This document shows positions 53,671 to 64,000 of a stretch of DNA of 64,000 bases, one piece after another. The DNA is from Panorpa germanica (lineage: Eukaryota > Arthropoda > Insecta > Mecoptera > Panorpidae): positions 14,084,152 through 14,148,151 of the forward strand of contig OY783218.1 of assembly GCA_963678705.1 (NCBI GenBank). The letters are read 5' to 3'. Within the stretch, counting starts at the first letter, position 1, and every line of letters begins with the position of its first letter. The position numbers and the translations under genes are program-made. The notes under the pieces are model-generated. The model was not told the DNA's origin and ran no database searches. It was given only the letters and a program-made list of their open reading frames with translations.

Positions 53671-55989
53671 AGAGAACTAATACGCTAATTCGTTGTTCTA
53701 AGTAATTCGTTACTTGCTGTATGTGAATACCAGCTAGATACGTGTATGTAAATCAACTTAAATTTCGTGCCCACACAGCAGACGCCCTAGGATCGGTTCT
53801 GCCTCTCAAATCCAGCACTGGCATAAAACTACATCATCTTATGTGTGAGACAATAGAAATTGGTAATATACAAGATGACATATTGTTAGTTTATGAGCTT
53901 TTAAAACTTAAGGGGATGCTATGACCTTTGCAGATAGCCCGAGATAATTTTATTAAACCCTGATGCGTTGTTGAACATCTGATCTTGACTTCCAAAAGAA
54001 AGACCATAATGTCTAAGAAGTCACCTGAGTTTAAATGCAGCTTACTGATAATTTTTAAGAATGTTTCATGATATAGAAACAACTATAACAAGTTGTTAAT
54101 ATTCAATATTTTTTAAAACATCAAGAAATTTTTATCGTTTAAATCATGAGCATTTTTTTAAATTTTAATAAAGCTCCGTGTCTGTCATACATACAAAAAA
54201 GTACTATAAGCAAAAGTTGTCAAAAATTCAGTTCTCTATAAGAATGATAATAACTATTTTTATCATAGGACCCACTAGTAAGGGGTTATTGAGGAAGAAA
54301 GAGTTCTTAGATTCCTGGGTAATCGTGTACCTTAAAACATATCTAAAAATTAGATCTACCGACCTTGACTCAAACTAAGGTACATTTATTTACATTGAGT
54401 TCTTATTCTCAGACTCTTAACTTTTTATCTGACGTCATTAGTATAAGTGTGATATTCATTTGTTTCTTAATGATGATACACTTGAAGTCAATTTTTCACT
54501 ACAGTTTTATTTACCAATTTTAACAAAAAAATGAATATCACATTAGTCATCTTTAAGCTTTATTTATTTAAGAGGTATTGGTTGTTAAGCCTATTGTATA
54601 TTTGTTTACTATTACACACTTGACATGAATTTCAAAATTGCAATTTTCTCGTTCATTTACCATCGAAAATATTTTGAATGCATCTATAAAACAGAAAGAT
54701 TATTACATTAAATTTACGTTGTACGTTAAATACGTTTAAAAAATAGGTGGAGTTATTCATATTAGAATCGGTTGCCTACTATTGGTTATTTCCTCAAACG
54801 AAACGAAGTATGATCGTATAGAAAAACGCTATATGCAGTAATAAAATATAAAACAATTGATTTGTTCATATTATATATAAATATTCCAATAAATAATCCA
54901 TTGTAAATTGCACCGAATGAAACTATGTTATAAGGTTCAATTTGCTACGATTTTTATGATTATTTGTACTCGTATATTACATTTCTGTTTTCTGACTAAA
55001 TTTGGTGTCGGTTATGTTTTCTATAGCACCAAACGTGTTTTGTATGTATAAGCTCTAGAGCCATAGTAACCAATAGACAAACAAGACAACTAAGAAGGTA
55101 ATTTTGGAGATACTGGCAATGATAACTAGATACATTTGATTTGCATGGTCCTAAAACAACAGGTAGCTAGATTGCAGACGGTATAATCTAGGATTGATAG
55201 GCTCAGCCAATTTTCCTAAATCTAAAATTCTGGGTTGGGGCGACAAATTCTTTATTTTCTTCTCTGTCTGCGACAACCCCTGGTCTATCATTTTTACAAT
55301 AAAGGGTGAACAATAAGAGGTGTTTTCGAAGTTAAGTCCAGAAGTTAATTGAAACACAAAGGAATTATGACTTGTCTAATTATTTTACGATTGTAAGAAT
55401 ATATGTAAATATTTAGAAAGTGATTCATAATTTTATTTTTAGAAGTATTGTCAGGTAATGAGCGAATTAAAAATGTCTGCAAATGTACCGGCTTAAGAAG
55501 TTAATTTATTGTTTTTGGAATTAACACACCTTGGGCGTTCCGTCCTTTTTTTCACTTTAAGGATCGACAAATAGTCTGCACTAACTGTTTATAAAAATGA
55601 AATTAGTCATTATTTGTATTTCAGTCAGGCTGGGTTGAATCGGTAGGAATTTTTGATCAATGGATTTATACCTGTATACAATTGATTTTAGCGAACAGTA
55701 GCAATTGATACAAATATTATTTTTCTAAAAATTTTAAAAATAATTTTTACGCCAGACCTACAAAGGGTTAATCCAGCACTGATCAGAACCTATTACAATT
55801 TATTATGACTAAAGAAATAACCAAAAATAAACTTGGAGAAGTTGTTGAATTATCATGTCGTCGATAATAAAAACTTACCTTACAAAACACAAAACATAGA
55901 TAACAAAACCTAGTAATATTTAATCTAAAAACCATGAAAACGTGTTCTTAACTAGTTCTATGAGTCCCAATTCGTAAATGAGTAGAATT

Positions 55990-56065
55990 GTTTTTTAAAA
56001 AGTAGTAAAATAGGTAACAAAACGTTGTATATCGTTTACGTAACAGGTTACTTGGGTTACGTTAG
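55990..56065. repeat. Dispersed repeat with GTTTACGTAACAGGT (copy 2)
   Basis: Counterpart of 45471-45550 in the same orientation, with a deletion of about 15 bp relative to it. It ends about 0.1 kb from the hAT element and is not part of it. Confidence 0.5.
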
Positions 56066-56186
56066 TTAATGTTTAAATATACGTAACTGTGTTCCCTTAT
56101 CGGGACTATTATTTGTTTAATGGAGATACATACAGTTTATTAATGATAACTAATGTTGGCAAACGTTGTGACTTTTCTGTAAAAAC

Positions 56187-56589
56187 CAGTGGCGTAGCCA
56201 GGTAACCAAAGGCCCCGGTGCAAAAAGAAACTGGGGCCCTAACTAAATTGTTTAGGTTTTATCAAGTCTTATATGTTGAAAGTACTATTAATAGAAGAAG
56301 ACTCAGGAATACGGCCACCGGTTTTTACTGCATACCTCACAACAATGGTCTATCTTCGATAAATCTAAATCTATACTATTCTTTTTATAAAATGAAATAA
56401 ATTAACCTGTGATTTCTCAAAAGCCTCAATGTAAAATAAAAAATTTAAAGTTCAATATATTTTTACTGATTCTCTACAGTTTTTCTAAAATTTAACGAGA
56501 TCATTATCTTATTATAATCTACTAATGCGCCAAATTTTAGAAAATATTAAACGGTAACTCTACCTAGCCCATACCTAGCTACGACAGTG
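56187..56589. mobile_element. Non-autonomous hAT-type DNA transposon (403 bp) with 8-bp target duplication
   Basis: The left end starts CAGTGGCGTAGCCAGGTA; the right end, reverse-complemented, starts CACTGTCGTAGCTAGGTA. The ends are imperfect terminal inverted repeats. The element is flanked on both sides by GTAAAAAC (56179-56186 and 56590-56597), an exact 8-bp target-site duplication, the length made by hAT transposases. CAGTGGCGTAGC-type ends are frequent on insect hAT elements. The interior has no transposase; the short open frame 56218-56400 shows no recognisable domain. The intact duplication indicates a fairly recent insertion. Confidence 0.82.
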
Positions 56590-59500
56590 GTAAAAACCGC
56601 ATATAATCATTAATATTAAGTAATGGTAATTATTACAGTTGGCTCGTGATTATTTTCTAACAAACTTGTTAAACTAGACATTTATTTAATTATTTATTAC
56701 ACCTTCTTTGCATAACCGATATTTCAATGTCTCATTAAATATTTACTTTTCCTGTTAACTTCTAGGTTAATTAGTATTATCTGTTTTACAATATTTAATA
56801 TATAAGAATTTATTTTTCTGAATTTCTATGTAAAAGCAATGTTATCTCTGTGTGTTACATAAATTGACATTTTGTAAATACTGTATGAAATACTATGTTG
56901 ACTTCAAAATGGAAATTCAATTGAAAATTTTAAAATAGTAATGTTGTTTAATCTTTTTTTAAGATAGATTGTTGCCAAAATATACCTTCTTATAGATACA
57001 AAGGACAAAACAATCTTTGTATGGATTTGTATTGCTAATTAATTTTGAATTTACAACGGAATACATTTGTATTTTTTTATGAATATAATTATTTTATAAA
57101 CTGCATTATTATACTTAATTTTAATTACTTATGTTCGTTTTTTTGTTGTTTTACTTCACTAATTGAATTTTATTTCACATATACTTAAACGGTTAACATT
57201 ATTACGTTGTAAACATTTAATTAAGACATGTATGTCCACAGGTATTTTTAACATTTTTTAATTTAAAGTATCATTAAATTATTTAGTTACTACCTATTCA
57301 TATTTCCGAAAAATAAAATTAGTTTATTAGTAACTCTGACGTCAAACTTTAAATTTTAACAAATATTTCAAAAAGGTAAAACCGGGTATAATAAATATTA
57401 AAGCCATGTACTTATATTTATTGTATCAATTACTTTGTAAGTTTACCTTTAAGTGAGTCACCTCGTATTCAGTTAAACCACAAATATTGGCAGAGTCTGT
57501 TTCATTCTTAGATCTGAAATATACCTCAGAGTCAACATCTACAAAAGTCTGTTATCAATAAGTTTTTTCGTATAAACAGGTAGATCGTTATACCTGAGAA
57601 AACTTGATTAATCAAGAAAAGTTATCATACATAATTATTGTCTTTTGATCATAAACTTTAATCATAAAAATGATTATAAACGAATAAAGAAACAAATTTT
57701 TAATTTTGGGATTTGTTTTATTAATTTTCCAGAAGATATTGTAAATTCTTTAATATGGATTATTCAAATTTAAATCCAAATGTAAATATTGCTGTCAATT
57801 TGATTGCTTCAATCGCTGATTTTATCGGAATAAGTAACTGCACATATTTACCATCTTAGATGCCAATCTTAATTGCAGATTGTTAATTAGCATTTAAAAA
57901 TGTTATTTTTAGTTTTTTGGTCATAAAATACATTTACAACATTGTAATACTGAATTTCGAAGGTAACTACTATAGGTATTTGGGTGACTACTATAAAAAC
58001 TATTTATTATTTTAAGTAAATAACTTATATTTCCTTGATGACACTTTATTATTTATAACATTAAAATTTGTACATTATTTTACAATTTTAAAATGCTATA
58101 ATTAAAAAATTATTTTCATCAATTTTGTATGGTTATACATACATACATTATATATAAAGCATAACAATTAAAAAATAGTTTAAATGAAGCTCTAGTCGTA
58201 AAAAAAACATTATTTAATGTTCTGTAATTATAGCTACTTATCAGAATATAATTTACATAGTAGCACTGCAAAAATTTGAATAAATTTTTATACTTTAAAC
58301 TAAGTACATAGTAAATTTTTATTTGAATAGTCAGGGTTATATTTTTCACAGTTCTTAAATTGCTTCAAAAGCTCGGCAAATCTCGGGCAATTTTCGGGCC
58401 GGCTTTGAACTCTAGCGTTAATATGACACTCTAAAAGAAGTATTATTATTAATTAGCCAACACCAAAACTGTTTGAAACTATGACCGCGTCAATCAGTTG
58501 GCAGGACAGTCACGTAAGACAGCCCAGCTGCTTTAAGTGGTTTCAACGTTCTTATGGGCATCATATTTTGTCGATTAATATTCAATTCAACACTGTAGCA
58601 AACAAACAAACTTCTTCACAACATCTGTCTAGTTCCAGTTAGAAATCTAACATCATGGTTGTTGAGAGTGCATAATCCTAACACTAAAGCACTATTTGCA
58701 CTTAGTATTAATTTGATGTAAGAGCATAAAATGTAGCACATAGCCTATAATAGTGATAAGGTTAGGTTCTCCTATAAAGTTGATAATTTTGCTCCACAAA
58801 CGATGTTGGCCGAGCCAATTTCCAACCCAACACAAGGCAATTGACGAATTTCCTTATTTATCAATAAGTTTCCTATCCGTGTCGCTCAATTCTCATTTTA
58901 GCGTTAACTTTTAGGTTATCTGCCACACAAAATGTTGCCACGTGCATTTTGTCACACGGCGACGGTGTGTGGTGGTAGCGCTGCTGTCGTCGATGTACGA
59001 GTAAATGTCGACGCCAATGTAACGGAAGGAGGGGAGTAAGGGCGAAGGGAATTGCTAGAGTTTTTGGGAATATGTTATATGTGTAATGCTTTAACACACT
59101 TAACGAGAACACAATGTTCCTATTTAGACATTTAGGGTTGTGTGTTCACTACAAGGGGTTCGGTTTTTTACAAGAGGATAAGTGGGGTGGTTTTTTGAGG
59201 TGACAATGTATAAAGGGACGAAGTAAATAGGGCAGTTTTCCCAGATTTTACAGATATGTTTTGTATAGGGTAGTTGCGAGGATTCCTAGATGGAAATCTC
59301 TACCATGAGGTTTACACTGCTATGTCGTCGTACCAACTGTTCTTTTGCAGCTCACTACTTTTATAAAAAGTATTATGTTGGTACAATGTATAAAAAAAAG
59401 GAAATATAAAAAAGAAATGATTTATAATAATTTCTAGATTATATTATTTTTGTATAAATGGAATTATTATAAACATTTAGTACGAATACTTTTGCTTGAC

Positions 59501-62152
59501 ACTTGACACTTTTAGGTTCGTAATATGCCATCTGTGAAAAATTTCAGCAGTTTTATTCTTCAATTACTTGACAATATTTCTAACAAAGTATTTATTTAAT
59601 CGACTTTATTTACAGTGTGGATATAAGATCCAAGGATAATAATGTCTATATTACGCTGTTGCCTCTTATATACACCCCGTAGGTTTTATATGAATGTCAC
59701 TTAGCATTTTTTTTCTTTTAGGCGCAATGATATTTTGCAAACAAAGTATAAGTGTATGTTATAATAAAATTTAAACCGCCATTTTTATGGTGCAAGGTCA
59801 ATTTACATTTATACGAAATATGAGCTCTTGCTGAGCCTTGTATAATACTATGCATCGTACTAGTGGATTGTTCGCGATTCCTTTACCGAACAGGAACGGC
59901 AAGGACATGACCAAAAAAGTATATTTTTAAAAGCCTACTATTATTTTTCACTATGGAAAACTATAAAATATATAAAATATCGATCTACAGGCCTAAAATT
60001 TGATTTCTATATCTATATCTCCTTATAAACTTATAATCTTTTTTATATACTCTTATATATAGATAGACTTATACATAGAACTCTAAATAAAGTACATGTT
60101 TATATATATTTAACGTATTAACGATTATCTGTAATATATTATAAAAATAACAACAATTTAAAAATTGAAGACACCTGCACGCACCTGCTGAAACACCGAT
60201 GACGGGAACGGGGATGATTGCATCCACCAGGAGTTTCAGTGAGGTAATACAAGACAAGACAAGGTAAGGCAAGCACTAGGCAGCAAAGTCAGCACGTGAG
60301 AAACATTACCTTAATTTATACAAAATATAAAAGGAGACTACATAATATAGACCGGTATATTGAAAATATGAGGGATACCCGATATTCTTTAAAACCGTTA
60401 GAAACTAAAACGATTTCAATTGTTTTAAAGATTGGCAATTATATAATGTATACAGGTATGTACTTAGGGACATGAGGCGCACTTCAAAAGGGGTATATAA
60501 CTTGATGTATTGACAGTAATACAAAAGTCAGATGGAAACAAATCTAACTAATTGCAGTTTTAGATTTTGATTCGCGTTTATAGTTACTTACATAAAACGA
60601 TTTAAACATAAAAAAACATGGTTTTTTTGATAATATTTAACCTGCTGTATAGTATCGCCATCTATATTTCGCGAATCAAAAATGGCCACGTATCGTTTCA
60701 CCTTAATTAGTTTAGACTACTTTTCAACAAAAAGTAGTTTTAGAACATCCTCAACAGATGTCACCAGTTGTAATGACAAATGACATATTTCTGATATGAT
60801 TCAAGTTATGACCATTTTAAATAAGAGGCATCTTTTATTTACAACATGAACTACTACGAACTAATAAATTTTTATCAAAAATATTAATACGTTATATAAA
60901 CAATGACAGTGTATAGTATTTGAAATTAAAGTCAACAGTGTAGTAGCATGTTACATATAATGATTACCGGATATCAGAGTAACCAATACAATGCAAAAAA
61001 AGGAAAAGTAAAACATATAGAGTATTATCCAGATATCGGGATCTTAAGATATACTTAATTTTATCAACTTTGACAAATTATTAATGTTGTTTGAAATACA
61101 ACAAATAAAAACTCGATCAGCACTGGTCAACTTATGGCATGGGACTAGATACAATTGGTTTTTGCGTAGCTCCGATCTAGTGATAGCGAAATATAAATCA
61201 ACCAGTTTTTGTAAATAAGTCTGTGGCAAGTTTAGAACGCACAGATTAATGTGATATATGCGATTTAGGTATATAATTATGCGCAATTGACAACTCATAT
61301 CTTAAAACCCATTAAAAATATTTTAGCGCTATAAAAAGCTGCTCATATATGGAACCATCAGTGACATCTAGTTTTCGTTTAATAAATTAAAACCTATTGA
61401 TATGACCTCAAGCACGCAACATAATTTTATGTGATTTACGTATTTTAAACGTTTTTTAATCACGAATGTTTTAATACTATTAGAACATGAACACGGTAGG
61501 TCGGTGTAAATCTTCGACGTATCGACACGCATGAAACTGGTGTTGTAAATTTCGCGACCAGTACTCTGTGTTAAAGATAAGTGTACTCATATATGAATAT
61601 TCATAAGTTGTTTATACGTTTCGTACCACTTTTTATGGCACTTATTAAATATATCTAGCAGCAATCAGATTCAAACAAAGAGGGTCATTGCACAATATAA
61701 TATTCTTGAAGAATTCAGTTGCGTTCTTTTTATAATCACTGTGAATTAAGTGTTAATTGCATGGCGTATAAATGTATCAATTTGTTGTTTTTTAAATGAT
61801 ACAACTTGAGCAACTATTAAGAACACTATTTTATAACTTTGGCATTTAATTTTTTAAATATCTATATTTTCTAAATTAGGCTCCTTAAGTTTACCCAAAG
61901 TTATCAACCTATCCTAAATAAAGTACACAATAAGTCCAATACATTCGAGCGGGCCAAAGTATACCCTAAAAGAAATTGGTTAGCTTCGACAACTTCCATT
62001 CCAAGTTAGTCTTAACACAAAATTGTTAGGGTTTGTTCAACGTGTTCAGATAGTGTTGTGTACCCTTATTAGTTAAAGAGAGTTTCATTTTTAGGTAAAG
62101 AAATAAAAAAAGCAAAAATTGGCTAAGATTAATATCATTTCTTCTTTTCCAG

Positions 62153-62222
62153 GTTTTTGGAAGCATGGCCAGAGCTTATAAGAAAATGATTTCCACTCCA
62201 GATGAAGTCCCTTGAAACTAAG
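62153..62222 (+). other. Plus-strand exon-like segment (70 nt) with short open frame and stop
   Basis: Acceptor ATTTCTTCTTTTCCAG|GTTTTTGG and donor ACTAAG|GTTAGT enclose 70 nt that are clearly richer in GC than the surroundings. The first frame reads MARAYKKMISTPDEVP and a stop, preceded by VFGS. The product is not recognised. It could be the last coding exon of a plus-strand gene, or part of a non-coding RNA. Phase would match the exon-like segment at 21505-21539, but they lie 40 kb apart and the link is speculative. Confidence 0.3.
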
Positions 62223-63127
62223 GTTAGTTTTTTATAAACTTTATTTAGTGTACGAGTTTACTTTACTTCATTATTTCTAATCAAATTGACTTAAAATTAG
62301 ATTAGAAATGGATAAAGCTAAATTTAGTAGGTCTAAAGCTTTTTTATTAAACTAATTTATGGAATAGAGCGCTGTGGTTTCAAACGGTTACTGCATAATT
62401 TAGAAAACGATCATTTCTAATAAAGACTCAAATTGTTTTTATCTAGTTTTACGGTAATTTTACCATCTTGGGTCATAGTCCTTTTGTATATTTTCTGTCT
62501 TCTTTAGATCTGTTGCTTGACAATTGCGTGGGACCTAAGGAAAGGTACCGGTTTGACTAGATACAATTGCTTTTCATTCAGATCTAGAAAAGGTTTGACT
62601 AGATAATTGTTATAAGACTCCATATTGAATGATACGCCTCTGGTAACACTAGATTTCTTAATAATTCCTTGCATTTTGCTGTACTTACCCGTGTCTCCTA
62701 TATACAGCAGAGATATACCTTTGGAGATATAGCATGTGCCATGTTTGTATGTGACAGTAGATATTATTAGCTTGTCGAACACGGATGTTATTATAATATA
62801 TAACACATTCTACTGTTTTATTTAGAAGCAAACTAAAAAAAGCTGAATTAATGTCGTCTTTGATAACAATTATTCTCATAACATTATAAACATTAATGTT
62901 TTATAAAAGTAAATATAAATATTTTAAAATTGTTACATTATTAATACATAATTATATATTTACTATATAAAATATATATCAAAAAATTCAGTTTTGAGAT
63001 TTGAATTTTTTTGTATTTTATAATAATTGTGGGTTTTGTAGGTATGTTTTTTTATATGGTTGGTATAGGAGTAGTTTTGATTCTTTTTACTATTTGGTGA
63101 GTTTATTACTTTGCCAGTCATAAAATA

Positions 63128-63182
63128 ATTCGGGAATCGAACCCAAGAGAGTTTACGACTTAACTACCTCAGCAACCCCTTC
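63128..63182 (-). repeat. tRNA-derived SINE remnant or tRNA pseudogene
   Basis: The minus strand reads GGTTGCTGAGGTAGTTAAG (D-arm-like, A-box-like) and then, 12 bases on, TTGGGTTCGATTCCCGAA (T-arm with perfect B box). Spacing is short for an intact tRNA and no acceptor stem is formed. It resembles 48738-48790 in its B-box region. Confidence 0.5.
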
Positions 63183-63342
63183 TGCGTTCGGTTTCCAGAA
63201 ATAAATATTTGTAAAGAGGATTTTGCATGCAGTAGCAGGTAGTGGATGCTACCGGGAATCGCCGGGAAGAATATATTAGTCATAACCCTTCTTTTTCTTC
63301 GGATATTAAAGACTATTAAAAATATTTTCTGGGATTTTCGAC

Positions 63343-63355
63343 AGCGCCCTCTAGT
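63343..63355 (+). promoter_or_regulatory. CTCF-like motif
   Basis: AGCGCCCTCTAGT; its reverse complement ACTAGAGGGCGCT matches the conserved CTCF core (CCACTAGAGGGCGCT) at all 13 positions, and only the two leading C are replaced by T. It is 0.18 kb from the candidate exon at 63538. Confidence 0.5.
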
Positions 63356-63537
63356 AACTCCTTATTATCTATCGTGTAGAAGCTTGAAGGTTCTTGTCAA
63401 ATGTATAAATTACTCATTTGAGATGAAAATAAGATTATGTGGAATTGTGACAGAAGAGAAAGATATAATAAAATTGTGATATAATCAAATGGGAACATTC
63501 CTAATAAAATTAATTTTCAATTATTATTGTAACTCAC

Positions 63538-63645
63538 ATCTTGAGAATTGAAATGAAATTCATCCCCATGGCCTGGCATGTCCTGCAGGAGAGGTGTCAC
63601 GTGCTGCTCCCAGTCCTCAACAGCACCAAGATCTAAACCAGACAT
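63538..63645 (-). CDS. Candidate first coding exon of unknown gene, or alternative Iroquois first exon
   Basis: The minus strand reads 36 codons from an ATG at 63645 with excellent insect initiation context (CAAAATG) to a consensus donor GAT|GTGAGT. The product starts MSGLDLGAVEDWEQH and ends DEFHFNSQD; it is acidic with two aromatic positions, and I do not recognise the family. GC content is well above the flanks. The exon ends in phase 0, which fits exon 2 of the Iroquois gene (also phase 0), so an alternative N-terminus is possible. Equally it may begin another gene whose next exon I could not find between here and 50 kb. A TATATTTA lies about 55 bp upstream. Confidence 0.5.
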
Positions 63646-64000
63646 TTTGCCGCTTGAAAACTTTAAATTTTCTACTTTGAAAATGTTTAATGTTTAAATA
63701 AATATAGTTTTTTCATTAGAACTTATTCACTTTGTCTTTAAATTCATTAAATGTCAATAATTAACCATCTAAATATACATTAAAACATTATTAATAATTC
63801 AGATAAATAGCGGTTAATAATTATAGTTTTCAATTAACAATTAGTGTCACTACAAGATAAACTTTTACAAAAAAAAAATACACAAAATCTACTAACAAAT
63901 TAAAAATTAATTACGCCACTAATGTCACTTAATTTGTTAATTAAATTAACATAATATTAAATGTAATAATTGTCTAAAAAGAATTAAACACAATTTTTTT

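Larger units (their letters stand above)
50250..63130. other. Upstream intergenic region (or intron of an alternative transcript)
   Basis: No complete gene seen. Contents: inverted-repeat element (51832), a short tandem duplication of CTCATACTAAAGAT (about 52965-52995), tRNA-like remnant (53590), repeat copy 2 and hAT element (55990-56589), a GC-rich patch at 58915-59050 with CACGTG, two related fragments with GACTAGATACAATTG (61143 and 62557) and an exon-like plus-strand segment (62153). If 63538-63645 splices to exon 2, most of this is intron. Confidence 0.6.

Noticed and set aside
58873-59112. 79-codon minus-strand open frame rich in His and Arg
   Set aside because: No recognisable domain; explained by the GC-raised patch. 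Kept only as a possible regulatory region.
62504-62806. 100-codon minus-strand open frame
   Set aside because: Low-complexity AT-rich composition, no domain, overlaps a repeat fragment.
63128-63182. Functional tRNA gene
   Set aside because: B box is perfect but there is no acceptor stem and the anticodon arm does not fold; kept as a SINE-like remnant.

Overview
The window is animal nuclear DNA: about 64 kb, strongly AT-rich (roughly 30% GC by eye), dominated by long introns and intergenic sequence with microsatellites and decayed transposons. One protein-coding gene can be read with certainty: an Iroquois-class (TALE) homeobox gene on the minus strand. The protein (Iro box [11 protein letters not shown], a [15 protein letters not shown] block and a TALE homeodomain) and the repeat content point to an insect. 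Lepidoptera is plausible but not proven. The wording around the homeodomain and the N-terminus resembles mirror more than araucan/caupolican, from memory and without a search.

Layout, in the direction of transcription (right to left): candidate promoter about 50.25-50.02 kb; exon 1 at 49648-49698 (start codon); exon 2 at 43126-43533; exon 3 at 29768-29886; exon 4 with the homeobox at 20712-21031; exon 5 at 14346-15135 (acidic region, Iro box, low-complexity tail); exon 6 at 13847-13909 (last 12 residues, stop codon at 13873-13875); then a probable 3'UTR intron and an AT-rich 3'UTR exon starting at 11866. All splice phases fit. The joined CDS is 1725 nt, giving 574 residues. The track of open frames hides this gene because exons 1 and 3 and the terminal exon are too short to show up.

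Outside the gene, 1-11.8 kb (downstream) and 50.3-63.5 kb (upstream) have no recognisable complete gene. At the right edge a short exon (63538-63645, minus) has a good start context, 36 codons and a consensus donor. It could be the first coding exon of another gene, or an alternative first exon of the Iroquois gene, since its phase matches exon 2. Two small plus-strand exon-like segments (21505-21539 and 62153-62222) suggest antisense transcription.

Mobile DNA: a 403-bp non-autonomous hAT-type element with an 8-bp target duplication (56187-56589), a fragment of a Tc1/mariner-superfamily transposase (30059-30298), a 90-bp inverted-repeat element next to the homeobox (20315-20404), two small dispersed repeat families and several tRNA-like SINE remnants. 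Possible regulatory signals include a 14-bp CACGTG palindrome, two CTCF-like sites near the window ends and recurrent AATGGCGG (YY1/Pho-like) sites. No CRISPR array, operon, rRNA gene or intact tRNA gene was seen.
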